DNA of 64,000 nt, from NCBI GenBank assembly GCA_963753685.1, contig CAVWDE010000013.1:89982-153981 (forward strand). The letters run 5' to 3'. Below, one piece after another: positions 9,138 through 17,914 of the stretch. The translations under genes were made by a program, and so were the position numbers. Source of the stretch: DATAOG01 sp963753685 (GTDB lineage: Bacteria > Pseudomonadota > Alphaproteobacteria > Geminicoccales > Geminicoccaceae). Numbering within the stretch: the first letter of the stretch is position 1; every line of letters starts with the position of its first letter. Under the pieces are notes generated by a model. That model did not search any database. It was not told where the DNA came from and was given only the letters and a program-made list of their open reading frames with translations.

Positions 9138-9760
9138 GGCTGGCGCTCGACCGGGGGCGCAGCCGGGCTGGCCGCGGCCCGCGGACTCGGGGCGCCGAGA
9201 ATGCCGTCCACGCTCGGCGCCTCGCGCGCCGCGGCCGCGGCCTCGAAGAACGGCATCGGCTGCGCGCCCGCGAGGCCGGCGAGCAGATTGCCGGGGAAGA
9301 CCTGGATCGCGGTGTTGAGCTGGTTCACCGCCGCGTTGTAGAAGCGGCGCGCTGCGGTGATCTGGGCCTCGACCTCGGTCCAGGTGCGCTGCGCCTCGAG
9401 AACGGTGGCATCCGACTTGAGCTGTGGATAGGCCTCCATGGTCACCAGCAGCTGGCCGACCCGCTGGGTCAGCTGGCCCTCGAGCGCGAACCGCGCCTCG
9501 ACCTCGCCCGGCGCGCCCGAGAGCGGCCCCTCGACCAGGCGGCGCAGCCGCGTCACCTCCTCGATCAGCCCGCGCTCGTGCTCCATGAAGCGGGCCGCGA
9601 GCTTGACGATGTTGGGGACCAGGTCGTGGCGCTGGTTGAGGTGGACATCGACCGAGCTTAGCGCTTCGCGCACCTTGTTGCGCCGGGCGACGATCGCGGC
9701 ATACCAGAGGTAGACGCCGACCAGCAGCCCCGCGAGCACGAGCAGCCAGACCCAGGTCAT
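9134..9760 (-). CDS. lemA: LemA family protein
   Basis: A 208-residue protein with one N-terminal membrane helix (WVWLLVLAGLLVGVYLWYAA) followed by the coiled LemA core: NKVREALSSVDVHLNQRHDLVPNI is cut here to its diagnostic DVHLNQRHDLVPN. ARRFYNAAVNQLNTAIQVFPGNLLA closes the domain as in all members. The tail of about 40 residues is Ala/Pro-rich and disordered. LemA proteins are membrane-anchored with extracytoplasmic helices, of poorly known function. It forms a two-gene operon with the DUF3137 gene. Confidence 0.92.
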   Translation of the reverse strand: MTWVWLLVLAGLLVGVYLWYAAIVARRNKVREALSSVDVHLNQRHDLVPNIVKLAARFMEHERGLIEEVTRLRRLVEGPLSGAPGEVEARFALEGQLTQRVGQLLVTMEAYPQLKSDATVLEAQRTWTEVEAQITAARRFYNAAVNQLNTAIQVFPGNLLAGLAGAQPMPFFEAAAAAREAPSVDGILGAPSPRAAASPAAPPVERQP

Positions 9761-9831
9761 CGCGCCACCTCCCGGCGGAATTACTCAGGTCGACTGTAGC
9801 ATATCCGCTCGTGGCGGTACCAGAGCCGATG

Positions 9832-10794
9832 CTAGGCGGCGAGGTCCTGGGCGCCCTCGGCCCTGATCCGGGCCTCGGCGATCGCCTGGCGCAGGCGCTC
9901 GATCTCATGGCTGCCGAGCTTCACGAGCGGCGGCCGGACCACCGCCCTCGGCAGCCGCCCGAGCAGGACGAGGGTTTCCTTCATGCGGTTGTGCATGTCG
10001 AGGAAAGGCGGCGCGTAGAACGCCTGCTGGAGCGGGTACAGGCGCGCGTTGATCGCCTGGGCGCGCGCCAGATCCTTCGCCCGGACCGCCTCGAACAGCG
10101 CCACCTGGAGGTCGGCGATCACGCTGCCGGCGCCCGACAGGAGGCCGCCGCAGCCGAGCACCAGCGAACTCAGCAGCCAGGCGGAGTGGGTCGAGAGCAC
10201 GGTCACCGGCCGCGCCAGGCTCTGCAGCGTGCGGATGTGGCGCTCGTGCAGCCCGGGATCGGCGCACCAGTCCTTGATCGCCCGGATCTGCGGCACCTCC
10301 TCGACCAGCCGCAGCAGGGTCTCGAACGGATAACCGAGCCCGGATGCCATCGGGTACTGGAACAGGATGATCGGCAGATCCGAAGCGTCGGCGATGGTCC
10401 TGAAGTGCGCAAGCGCCATCTCCGGCCGCAGCTGGCCGCCCATCGCCATCGGGTTGGGCGGAAAGACCAGCAGGCAGGCGGCCCCGCCGCGCGCGGCCAT
10501 CCGCGCGAGCCTGGCGCCTTGATGGCTGCCATCGGCGTAGATGCCGTTGACCACCGGCACCCGGTCGCCGACCTCGTCCAGGGTCAGATCCAAAACCCGC
10601 GCCTGCTCCGCCTCGCTGCAGGAGGCGGCCTCGGAGGCGTGCGCGTTGATCGTGATCGCGCTGATCCCCGCGACCCCGACCACGTCCCGCAGGTGCTTGC
10701 GATAGCCGCGCTCATCGATCGCGAAGTCGTCGAAGAACGGCAAGAGGCAAGCCGGGATCACGCCGGTCGGCTGATCGTCCTGGAACCGTGGCAT
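9832..10794 (-). CDS. Dihydrodipicolinate synthase-family aldolase/lyase
   Basis: A 320-residue class I aldolase of the DapA/NanA superfamily. The start is ATG at 10794, with AAGGAGGAG just upstream. The Schiff-base Lys is K174 (QIRAIKDW) and the proton-relay Tyr is Y147 (LFQYPMAS). The GTTGE-like phosphate-loop motif of true DapA is replaced by NAHASEA (about 50-56), so lysine biosynthesis is unlikely. A keto-acid lyase or dehydratase in sugar-acid or amino-acid catabolism fits better. A distant paralogue lies at 59754-60692. Confidence 0.85.
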   Translation of the reverse strand: MPRFQDDQPTGVIPACLLPFFDDFAIDERGYRKHLRDVVGVAGISAITINAHASEAASCSEAEQARVLDLTLDEVGDRVPVVNGIYADGSHQGARLARMAARGGAACLLVFPPNPMAMGGQLRPEMALAHFRTIADASDLPIILFQYPMASGLGYPFETLLRLVEEVPQIRAIKDWCADPGLHERHIRTLQSLARPVTVLSTHSAWLLSSLVLGCGGLLSGAGSVIADLQVALFEAVRAKDLARAQAINARLYPLQQAFYAPPFLDMHNRMKETLVLLGRLPRAVVRPPLVKLGSHEIERLRQAIAEARIRAEGAQDLAA

Positions 10795-10929
10795 GGTCTC
10801 CTCCTTGCGCAAGCTCGATCGTCCGACCGTACCGGTCGCCCCGATCCCTGACAAGCAGACCCGCCGGTCTGGTCCCGGTCTCGCTGACGACCAAGATGTC
10901 GCGACGCCCTGGCGCCGGGTGAGAACACC

Positions 10930-11277
10930 TCACAGCCCGGGATCATCGGCGCGCTGCCAGATGAGGTCATTGCGCTCGATCTGAAGTTCTTGCACGATGC
11001 GTGACACGATCTCGGTAATTTGATCTACGCTCCGATATTCACTCGGGAGGTAAATGGTCATCGTGTTGGTCGGATGCCCTTTATAGTGCCGAAGCACAAA
11101 CGGGGTCTCATTATTTAATATAAAGGCTGCACCGTAGTATTCGTCAAGATCGTCGCTGCCAGAAGCCATCTTCACTCGCAGATTCTTCTCGAAATAGGTC
11201 GCTGGATGGCCGACTACCGCCTGCGGTACGAAGTCGATCTGACGGAGCTTGGCGGAGCGTAGTCGGCGGATCATCAC
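10930..11277 (-). CDS. Unknown small protein, second gene of a coupled pair
   Basis: A 115-residue hypothetical protein starting ATGATG at 11277, overlapping the stop of the preceding frame (ATGA). Composition is less GC-rich than its surroundings, and residue use is ordinary: DEYYGAAFILNNETPFVLRH and NTMTIYLPSEYRSVDQI look like real beta and alpha elements. No membrane segment or known catalytic motif is seen. The base-composition shift and isolation between a DHDPS-like gene and a CoA-transferase suggest acquisition by transfer. Toxin/immunity or similar two-gene modules have this shape, but nothing in the sequence proves it. Confidence 0.6.
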   Translation of the reverse strand: MMIRRLRSAKLRQIDFVPQAVVGHPATYFEKNLRVKMASGSDDLDEYYGAAFILNNETPFVLRHYKGHPTNTMTIYLPSEYRSVDQITEIVSRIVQELQIERNDLIWQRADDPGL

Positions 11278-11615
11278 GGCACCTGCGTATTTTTGGTCAC
11301 CGTTGCTGGTATGACGGCATAGCCAGCACGATTTTGGGTGACCCCCGGAGTCCCCACATACCAGCGCGCCTCATGGGGCGTTCCCGATCCCGGGGTCGGC
11401 CGGACCGGGCTGACGAATTCGATGCCACGCCGGTTGGCGGGAAGCTGATTTCGATAGGCCTTGACGCATGGGATGTGGCTTCCTCGGGCAGGACGTCCCC
11501 AAATCTCGCCGGATGCAGATTGCGCCCGAGCGTCGGCGCTGGTCTGAGTCGGCGATTCAAGCCGATGATAGCATGGCTCGCGTGACCCCGGAGGCGACAT
11601 GACAGGGGCGCCCAC
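11274..11615 (-). CDS. Unknown small protein, first gene of a coupled pair (start uncertain)
   Basis: The last 55 or so codons look protein-like (RGIEFVSPVRPTPGSGTP, then RWYVGTPGVTQNRAGYAVIP), ending with TGA that overlaps the next gene's ATG. The N-terminal half of this frame is less convincing and the true start cannot be fixed: ATG codons at 11615 and 11600 are available but without a clear ribosome binding site. The Pro/Gly-rich pattern suggests small beta-structure. I do not recognise the family. Confidence 0.35.
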   Translation of the reverse strand: MGAPVMSPPGSREPCYHRLESPTQTSADARAQSASGEIWGRPARGSHIPCVKAYRNQLPANRRGIEFVSPVRPTPGSGTPHEARWYVGTPGVTQNRAGYAVIPATVTKNTQVP

Positions 11616-11946
11616 TCAGATAGACACTGGCCGCCGAGCGGCATAGCCCGTCTCCCTCCCAACCCGATGCGAACTCGGTGCCGATGCCACTCACGCCCGT
11701 CGCCGACGCTGGTCGGCGCTGCCCGCCTTGTCAAGGTAGCACGATACGGCTCTCCGATCCCGTCCCAGGCGCCTACCGTAGTGCACTCACGGCGCACCCC
11801 CGCCTGCTCCTAAGCTAGGCAGCGTCGACCAGGCTTAAACAGTACGCGGAACCGAGATCCTGCGGCGCTGGGCTTGCTTGACCGCTTGCCGGCGGGCACC
11901 CTAGACTCCGAGTTCAGGGTGATCGTCGAGAGGGAGGCCAGGGCCG
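11616..11946. other. Intergenic, promoter of the CoA-transferase operon only
   Basis: I see no convincing gene in this stretch. Open frames on the minus strand up to about 11797 read like shadow translations. A promoter-like element lies at 11878-11906, and a GAGGGAGG ribosome binding site precedes 11947. Confidence 0.4.
11878..11906 (+). promoter_or_regulatory. Sigma-70-type promoter for the CoA-transferase/MaoC operon
   Basis: TTGACC (11878-11883) and CTAGAC (11901-11906) are separated by exactly 17 bases, placing transcription start near 11913, about 34 bases before the GTG at 11947. This is a match by eye only. Confidence 0.45.
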
Positions 11947-13170
11947 GTGCTGATCCGGATGCGCGTGGTCAGCTTCTGCCACTATCTGCAGGGGCCGGCG
12001 GCGGCGCAGTACCTCGCCGACATGGGCGCCGACGTGATCAAGGTCGAGCCGCCCGGCGGCGCCTGGGAGCGCCATTGGTCGGGGGCCAACGCGTTCGTCG
12101 ACGGCATCAGCGCATTCTACCTCTGCGCCAACCGCAACAAGCGCTCGCTCGCGCTCGACTTGAAGCACCCGGACGGCAAGGCCCTGGCGCTCCGCCTTGT
12201 GCAGACGGCCGACGTCGTGATGGAGAATTTCCGGCCGGGCGTCATGGACCGCCTCGGGCTCGGCTACGAGCAGGTGCGAGCACTCCATCCCACGGTCATC
12301 TACGCCTCGGCGACCGGCTATGGGGCAAGCGGGCCGATGGTGGGGCAGCCGGGCCAGGATCTCCTGATCCAGGCGCTCTCCGGCCTGATCGCCGCGACCG
12401 GCAACGAGCGGCCGACCGCGATCGGCTTTGCGGCCGCCGACCAGCACGGCGCGGCCCTGCTCGCGATGGGCATCCTTGGCGCCTATGTCCGCCGCCTGCA
12501 GACCGGGGAGGGCACCCGGATCGATGCCAACCTTTTGAACGCCGGCCTCGACCTGCAGACCGAGCCCTTGACCCTCTACTACAGCGGCCACGCGACCCGG
12601 GACGCCTTCCGGCGCGACCCCAACCTCGCGACCTGGTACCACGAGGCGCCCTACGGCGTGTACCGGATTGCCGACGGTTATCTGGCCGTGTCCCTGAACG
12701 ATCCGCACAAGCTCGCGGCCGCGCTCGGCAGCGAGGCGCTGGCGGCGCTTGCCGGCCTCGACCGTTACCAGCAGCGCGACCGCTACGCGGCAGCCCTGGC
12801 CGAGGCGCTCGCCGCGCGCCGCTACGACGATCTCGCACCCGATCTCGACGGGCATGCGATCTGGTACGCCCGCGTGCGCGACTACGACCAGCTGCCGGAC
12901 GACCCGCAGATCCGCCACAATCAGGTGTTTCGCGAGGTGCCGGTCGGGCAGGGCCGGGCGACGCTCGTCAACCATCCGCTGCGCTACGACGGCCTGGTGC
13001 CCGAGCTCCGGCAGCTCGCGCTCCGGATCGGTGAGGACACGCGGGCGGTGCTGGGCGAACTCGGCTATGGCGAGGCCGAGATCGAGGACCTGATCGCGCG
13101 CCGGGTGGTCGCCGCGCCGGAACCTCGGCGAGAGGAGGCGGCTTTGCCAGAGGGGGAGACTTCGGCATGA
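11947..13170 (+). CDS. CaiB/BaiF (class III) CoA-transferase
   Basis: A 407-residue family III CoA-transferase. The start is GTG at 11947 after GAGGGAGG, and an ATG at 11959 is an alternative. Family blocks are GPAAAQYLADMGADVIKVEPP, NRNKRSLALDLKHPDGKALA and DVVMENFRPGVMDRLGLGYE. The catalytic Asp is expected in the QPGQDLLIQALSGLI block, where D sits after GQ as in the family. These enzymes move CoA between carboxylic acids without a covalent phosphate step. The gene overlaps the MaoC gene by 4 bases (ATGA), so activation to an acyl-CoA followed by hydration or dehydration is likely. Confidence 0.93.
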   Translation: MLIRMRVVSFCHYLQGPAAAQYLADMGADVIKVEPPGGAWERHWSGANAFVDGISAFYLCANRNKRSLALDLKHPDGKALALRLVQTADVVMENFRPGVMDRLGLGYEQVRALHPTVIYASATGYGASGPMVGQPGQDLLIQALSGLIAATGNERPTAIGFAAADQHGAALLAMGILGAYVRRLQTGEGTRIDANLLNAGLDLQTEPLTLYYSGHATRDAFRRDPNLATWYHEAPYGVYRIADGYLAVSLNDPHKLAAALGSEALAALAGLDRYQQRDRYAAALAEALAARRYDDLAPDLDGHAIWYARVRDYDQLPDDPQIRHNQVFREVPVGQGRATLVNHPLRYDGLVPELRQLALRIGEDTRAVLGELGYGEAEIEDLIARRVVAAPEPRREEAALPEGETSA

Positions 13171-13625
13171 GCGGGTTCCACGTCGCGGTCGGCGACCAGG
13201 TACGCTTCGCCAAGACGGTCGGCGAGAGCGACGTCTACCTGTTTGCGGGCATCACCGGCGACTTGTCCTCGAACCACGTCAACGAGGCGGTCATGCAGCG
13301 CTCGGCCTACGGCCACCGGATCGCCCACGGCGCCCTCCTCGTGGGCTTCATGTCGACCGCCTCGACCCTGATGATCGAGCAGGCGGGCGGCGTGCCGGCG
13401 GACGAAACCCCGGTCTCGCTCGGCTACGACCGCATCCGCTTTCTCGGACCCGTGTTCATCGGCGACACGATCACCGTGACCTACCGGATCGCCGAGATCG
13501 ACCCGGCGCGGCGCCGCTCGCGCGCCGAGCTCGAGGTCACCAACCAGGACGGCGCCCTGGTCGCGGTCGCCCAGCACATCCTGAAGTGGGTCCCGAACCC
13601 GACCGCGCCGCCGATCGAAGCGTGA
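13167..13625 (+). CDS. MaoC-like enoyl-CoA hydratase/dehydratase
   Basis: A 152-residue single hot-dog domain protein. The hydratase signature is visible as AGITGDLSSNHVNEAVM (the Asp/His pair of the active site) followed by RIAHGALLVGFMSTA. VGDQVRFAKTVGESDVYLFA forms the N-terminal strands. It acts on acyl-CoA thioesters in the cytoplasm, and the tight coupling to the CoA-transferase indicates a shared substrate such as a mesaconyl-, itaconyl- or citramalyl-type acyl-CoA, which the sequence does not decide. Confidence 0.9.
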   Translation: MSGFHVAVGDQVRFAKTVGESDVYLFAGITGDLSSNHVNEAVMQRSAYGHRIAHGALLVGFMSTASTLMIEQAGGVPADETPVSLGYDRIRFLGPVFIGDTITVTYRIAEIDPARRRSRAELEVTNQDGALVAVAQHILKWVPNPTAPPIEA

Positions 13626-13689
13626 ACCATACCAGAGCGGCTGCCGGACCCAAGGAGCGCCGCTGCCACTGCGCAACCTTGGGAAAAAA

Positions 13690-13764
13690 TGGAGCGGGTG
13701 AAGGGAATTGAACCCTCGACACGAAGCTTGGGAAGCTTCTGCTCTACCACTGAGCTACACCCGC
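13690..13764 (-). tRNA. tRNA-Gly (anticodon CCC), CCA encoded
   Basis: Read on the minus strand, acceptor GCGGGTG (13764-13758) pairs with CACCCGC (13700-13694). The D arm is GCTC/GAGC. The anticodon stem GAAGC/GCTTC encloses loop TTCCCAA, giving anticodon CCC. The T arm GAGGG/CCCTT holds loop TTCAATT (one G-T pair), and the discriminator is T followed by genomic CCA at 13692-13690. All stems pair. Confidence 0.95.
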
Positions 13765-13880
13765 GCCCGACCCTGATGTGTAGCGCTACGCCGCCCGCCG
13801 GGCAAGGGCCGCGAGCCCTCAGGGCGGCCGGGCGGAGCGGGTTGACGCGCGCCCGAAAGCCTCCTAGCTAAGGCGCCTCG

Positions 13881-13956
<76 letters not shown>

Positions 13957-14067
13957 TAAAACTCAACGGGTCACGCGCGGTGCCCTCGCCGGCCAGGCCC
14001 GCGCGCGCCGATCGCAACCGGCGGCGGCGCCGCCCGTCGGCTGCATCTCGAAGGGGAACCGGCCCTG

Positions 14068-14865
14068 CTACCGCGCCGCGGCCTTGGTCGGAATGCGTGA
14101 CAGGCCGAGCAGGACGGCCAGCGTCGCCATCGCCAGCAGCATGGTCAGCGCCGCACCCAGGAAGACTTCGCCGCGGTCGGTGAGCGCGAAGATCCCGACC
14201 GGCAAGGTCACCCAGCCCGGGGGATAGACCATCGCCGTGGCGCCGAGCTCGCCCATCGAAAGGGCAAAGCTGAGGCTGAACGCCGCGATCAGGTAGGGCT
14301 TGATCAGCGGCAGGGTCACGTGGCGCAACAGGTACGCGGGCCGCGCTCCGAGGCTCGCCGCGACTTCCGCGTATTCCGGCGCGAGGCGCGCGAGGCCCGC
14401 CGAGACGTTGCCGTAGGCGAACGCCGAGATCAGGATGAAATGCGCGATCACCACGATCGCGGTGGTGCCGTTCAACAAGACCGGCGGCCGGCTGAAGGCG
14501 ACCAACAGCCCGAGGCCGACCGAGACCGACGGCACAGCGCTCGGAATGAAGAACAGCGTGCCCAGCAGCCGCTTGCTGGCGCCTGAGAAGCCCCGCAGGG
14601 CGAGCGCCGCCCAGGTGCCGGCGACCAGCGCGACCGTGCTCGACAACAGGCCGGTCAGCAGGCTCACCCGCAACTCCGCCCCGGAATCGCCGTGCACGGC
14701 ATCGACGTAGCGGCGCAGCGTCAGGTGGCTCGGCAGGATGCCATTCCACTGCCCGGTGATGCTGGCGAGCGCGATCACCGCCAGAGGAATCCCATAGATC
14801 ACGCCGAACAGGAGCCCGAAGGTGAGCCAGGCGCCGACCCGACCGGACCTACTCCAGACCAGCAA
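14068..14865 (-). CDS. phnV: 2-aminoethylphosphonate ABC transporter permease PhnV
   Basis: A 265-residue inner-membrane permease with six hydrophobic segments. The start is TTG at 14865-14863, overlapping phnU by 17 bases. The cytoplasmic EAA loop that contacts the ATPase is EYAEVAASLGARPAYLLRHV. It belongs to the second-permease type of the Fe/putrescine/phosphonate importer family, and the operon context with a clear PhnS identifies the substrate class. It is the last gene of phnS-T-U-V on the minus strand. Confidence 0.85.
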   Translation of the reverse strand: MLVWSRSGRVGAWLTFGLLFGVIYGIPLAVIALASITGQWNGILPSHLTLRRYVDAVHGDSGAELRVSLLTGLLSSTVALVAGTWAALALRGFSGASKRLLGTLFFIPSAVPSVSVGLGLLVAFSRPPVLLNGTTAIVVIAHFILISAFAYGNVSAGLARLAPEYAEVAASLGARPAYLLRHVTLPLIKPYLIAAFSLSFALSMGELGATAMVYPPGWVTLPVGIFALTDRGEVFLGAALTMLLAMATLAVLLGLSRIPTKAAAR

Positions 14866-15733
14866 GGCGCCCTCCGTACCTGCCGACCACGAACCGGTAG
14901 AGCGAATAGAGCGACAGCGACAGCGCGATGTTGACCACGGCGACCACGCAGGCCGAGGTGTAGTCGAACTCCTGAATGGCCTTGTCGTAGACCAGGAGCG
15001 GCAGCGTGATCACGCCCTTGGCGCCGATGAACATGACGATGCCGAACTCGTTGACGGTCAACAGCAGGCAGAGGCTGCCGCCCGCCAGCAGCGCCGGCAA
15101 GGCGGCCGGCAGGATGATCTGGCGGATGATGCGCCAGGGTCCCGCGCCGAGGCTGCCGGCGACCTCGATCTGGGCCGACTCGATCAGCGAGAAGGCGGCC
15201 AGCAGCGGGCGCAGGATGAAGGGCGTGTAGACCGTGACTTCGGCGAGGATCACGCCGGCCGCGGAATAGAGGAAGTCGACCGGCGGCAGCGGCAGATCCA
15301 GGCTCTCCATCAGCGCGGCGTTCAGGAGCCCGGCCGAGCCGTAGACGAAGGTGAACGCCAGCGCCACCAGGAAGGTCGGCAGTGCGATGAAGGTGTCGAT
15401 CAGCCGCGCCAGCACGCGGGCGCCGGGAAACGGCACGAAGGTCAGGATCAGCGCGAAGGTGAAGCCGAGCACCAGGCAGCCCGCGCTGGCGGCGAGCGCG
15501 ATCTCGATCGTATGCACGATCGCGCTTTGAAACAGGCGGGAGCGGAAGACCGCCGCGAAGTGTTCCAGGGTTGGCGGCCCCGCCTCGCCGAGCAACGCCT
15601 GGCGCAGGACGAACGCCAGCGGATAGAAGAACGTCCCCGCCAGGATCAGGAGCGGCGGCGCGAGCCAGAGGCCGGCGCCCGGGTTCGACCGCCGCGCGAT
15701 CGTCCCGGGCAAGGGCAAGGCGGCGCTAGACAT
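14849..15733 (-). CDS. phnU: 2-aminoethylphosphonate ABC transporter permease PhnU
   Basis: A 294-residue permease with an ATG at 15733 that overlaps the phnT stop by 8 bases (ATGTCTAG). Six membrane helices are visible, and the EAA loop is IEVAGSLGAGPWRIIRQIIL. The segment LLTVNEFGIVMFIGAKGVIT is typical of this importer class. It forms the translocation channel together with PhnV. No phosphonate-degrading gene (phnW, phnX or a C-P lyase) accompanies the operon in this window. Confidence 0.87.
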   Translation of the reverse strand: MSSAALPLPGTIARRSNPGAGLWLAPPLLILAGTFFYPLAFVLRQALLGEAGPPTLEHFAAVFRSRLFQSAIVHTIEIALAASAGCLVLGFTFALILTFVPFPGARVLARLIDTFIALPTFLVALAFTFVYGSAGLLNAALMESLDLPLPPVDFLYSAAGVILAEVTVYTPFILRPLLAAFSLIESAQIEVAGSLGAGPWRIIRQIILPAALPALLAGGSLCLLLTVNEFGIVMFIGAKGVITLPLLVYDKAIQEFDYTSACVVAVVNIALSLSLYSLYRFVVGRYGGRLAGLE

Positions 15734-16883
15734 GTTCGCTATCGTCGGCCGGAATGAGGATCGAATCCTGCGCCGAAAAATGCAGCTCGAGCGGATGGCC
15801 GGGCCGCGGCGGGTCGCGCATCGGCGTGCACACCAACCGCAGGATGCAGTCCTGCATCTCGAGCGCGATGCTGTGCAGGTCGCCCTGCCAGACGACCGAC
15901 TGCACCGTGGCCGTCAGCGTGTTGTGGTCCTCGGCGGGCGGCGCCAGCGAGACTTCATGCGGGCGGATGCACAGCAGGCAGTCGTCGCCGACCTGCAGCT
16001 GCGGGTGCCGCTGCGCCTGCAGGCGGCCGCTGCCGAACCGGACGCTGGCCATCCGGCCAGCTTCCATGATGCCCTCGATCGACACCCGCAGCAGATTGGC
16101 GCGGCCTAAGAACTCGGCCGCGAAGCGGTTCGGCGGCCGGCGGTAGAGCGCCTGGGACGGGCCATAGGCGACCAGCCGGCCATCGCGCATGATGGCGATG
16201 CGGTCGGCGAGCGTCAGCGCCTCGGTCTGATCGTGGGTCACGTAGAGGATCGTCAGCTCGGGCAGCTCGCGATGCAGCCGGGCGATCTCGTCGAGCATGT
16301 TGCGCCGGATCTGCGCGTCCAGGGCCGAGAGCGGCTCGTCCAGCAGCAGCACCTGCGGCCGGATCGCGAGCGCGCGCGCGATCGCCACCCGCTGCTGCTG
16401 GCCGCCGCTCAGCTCGCGCGGATAGCGCTTGCCAAAGTCGAGCATCCCGACCATGCGCAGGCATTCCTGAATGCGCTCGGCGATCAGCGCCTCGGGCGAG
16501 CGGCGCGCGCGCAAGCCGAAGGCCACGTTCTCCTCGACCCGCATATGCGGGAACAAGGCGTAGTTCTGGACCACCATGCCGATGTCGCGCGCATAGGGCG
16601 GCAGCGCGGTCACATCCCGATCGCCGATGCGAACACTGCCCTGGACTGGCCGGACGAATCCGGCCACCGCGCGCAAGGCCGTCGTCTTGCCCGAGCCGGA
16701 GGGGCCGATCAGGGCGACGATCTCGCCGGGCGGCACGGCCAGGCTGAAATCCTTGAGGACGATCGCGCCGCGGTAGGCGACGCTTACGCCCTCAAAGCCG
16801 ATCCCGGTGCCCGCGGCGGGAGCCAGCGCCGCCCTTGCGGGCGCGCGCTGAACTCCCTCGAGAGCGAATTCCGAGGCCGTCAA
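15726..16883 (-). CDS. phnT: 2-aminoethylphosphonate ABC transporter ATPase PhnT
   Basis: A 385-residue ABC ATPase. Walker A is GPSGSGKTT (60-68), the Q-loop is VVQNYALFP (104-112), the signature is LSGGQQQR (158-165), Walker B is VLLLDEP (178-184) and the switch His is in YVTHDQTEA. A C-terminal TOBE-type domain of about 110 residues follows, as in importers of the polyamine/Fe/phosphonate group. The start TTG at 16883 overlaps the phnS stop (TTGA). The first 25 residues precede the conserved core and may be poorly structured. Confidence 0.9.
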   Translation of the reverse strand: MTASEFALEGVQRAPARAALAPAAGTGIGFEGVSVAYRGAIVLKDFSLAVPPGEIVALIGPSGSGKTTALRAVAGFVRPVQGSVRIGDRDVTALPPYARDIGMVVQNYALFPHMRVEENVAFGLRARRSPEALIAERIQECLRMVGMLDFGKRYPRELSGGQQQRVAIARALAIRPQVLLLDEPLSALDAQIRRNMLDEIARLHRELPELTILYVTHDQTEALTLADRIAIMRDGRLVAYGPSQALYRRPPNRFAAEFLGRANLLRVSIEGIMEAGRMASVRFGSGRLQAQRHPQLQVGDDCLLCIRPHEVSLAPPAEDHNTLTATVQSVVWQGDLHSIALEMQDCILRLVCTPMRDPPRPGHPLELHFSAQDSILIPADDSEHV

Positions 16884-17914
16884 CTACCGGTCACCTCATG
16901 CCAGCGGGCCACGTCCTCCTTCAGGTCGGTCAGGACCTTCGCCCAATCCGGCGTCCAGATCGTGACGCCTTTCATCTTCGACAACAGCTCCCCGTAGTTG
17001 TCGTCGGTCGGATGCACGTCCTGGCGCACCGGCATGCCCTGGGCGATCGCGCTGACCTGCATCTGCGCGTCCGGGCTCAACAGGAAATCCATCAGCTTCT
17101 TGCCGGCGTCGGCGTGCGGCGCCCCCTCCACCAGACCGATGTAGTAGGGCAAGGCAAAAGTCGAGCGCTGGCCGTCCGGACCCGCCGGCCAGAAGATCTG
17201 GATGTTCGGGTTGTCCGCCATCTGCGCCATGTTCATCTGCAGATCGCCGTTGGCCACCCAGATCTCACCCTTGTTGACCAGCGCGGTCAACTTGCCGGTC
17301 GAGGAGGACGGCCCGCGATTGTTGGCCTGCAGCTTCTTCAGATAGTCAAAGCCGGCATCCTTGCTGCCGAAAGCATGATTGACCTGGAGCATGACCGCGG
17401 TGCCGTCGCCGGCTTGGCCGGGCGTCGAATACTGGATCTTGTCCTTGTATTTCGGATCGAGCAGATCTTCAAAGCTGTCCGGCGGCGTGCTCAGCGTCGA
17501 GCCGTTGTAGATGAAGTTGAAGTAGTTATCGACCAGCGCATAGTAGCGTCCCTGCGGGTCCTTTTCACCAGTGGCGATCTGATCGGCGCCGGCCGGACTC
17601 GAGGGCTGCAGCAGGCCGTCGGCCGCGGCCTTCTGGATGAACGGCGGCAGGGTGACCAGGAGGTCGGCCTGGGGGTTGCTCTTCTCCTTGGCGACCCGGT
17701 CGACGACCACGCCGGAGCCGCCCTCGACATATTGGACCTTGATGCCGGTCGCCTTGGTGAAGGCATCGAACTGCGTCTGATACCAGTTGGGCGATCCATC
17801 GCGCAGGCCGTCGGCGCTGTAGACCGTCACCACGTCCGATTGCGCGAGCGCCGGGCCCGCGGCGAATGCCGTCGCCAGACCGGCGGCCAGCAGCAGGCGT
17901 TTCGAGTGCAACAT
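16880..17914 (-). CDS. phnS: 2-aminoethylphosphonate-binding periplasmic protein PhnS
   Basis: A 344-residue exported binding protein with a signal peptide (RLLLAAGLATAFAAGPALA-Q). The start ATG at 17914 has GGGAGGAG upstream. The mature part begins VVTVYSADGL, then ATGIKVQYVEGGSGVVV, and shows KIQYSTPGQAGDGTAVMLQV and STGKLTALVNKGEIWVANGD. From memory these blocks match the enterobacterial PhnS pattern closely, more so than iron- or thiamine-binding relatives. It binds aminoethylphosphonate in the periplasm and feeds PhnTUV. It is the first gene of the operon. Confidence 0.9.
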   Translation of the reverse strand: MLHSKRLLLAAGLATAFAAGPALAQSDVVTVYSADGLRDGSPNWYQTQFDAFTKATGIKVQYVEGGSGVVVDRVAKEKSNPQADLLVTLPPFIQKAAADGLLQPSSPAGADQIATGEKDPQGRYYALVDNYFNFIYNGSTLSTPPDSFEDLLDPKYKDKIQYSTPGQAGDGTAVMLQVNHAFGSKDAGFDYLKKLQANNRGPSSSTGKLTALVNKGEIWVANGDLQMNMAQMADNPNIQIFWPAGPDGQRSTFALPYYIGLVEGAPHADAGKKLMDFLLSPDAQMQVSAIAQGMPVRQDVHPTDDNYGELLSKMKGVTIWTPDWAKVLTDLKEDVARWHEVTGS

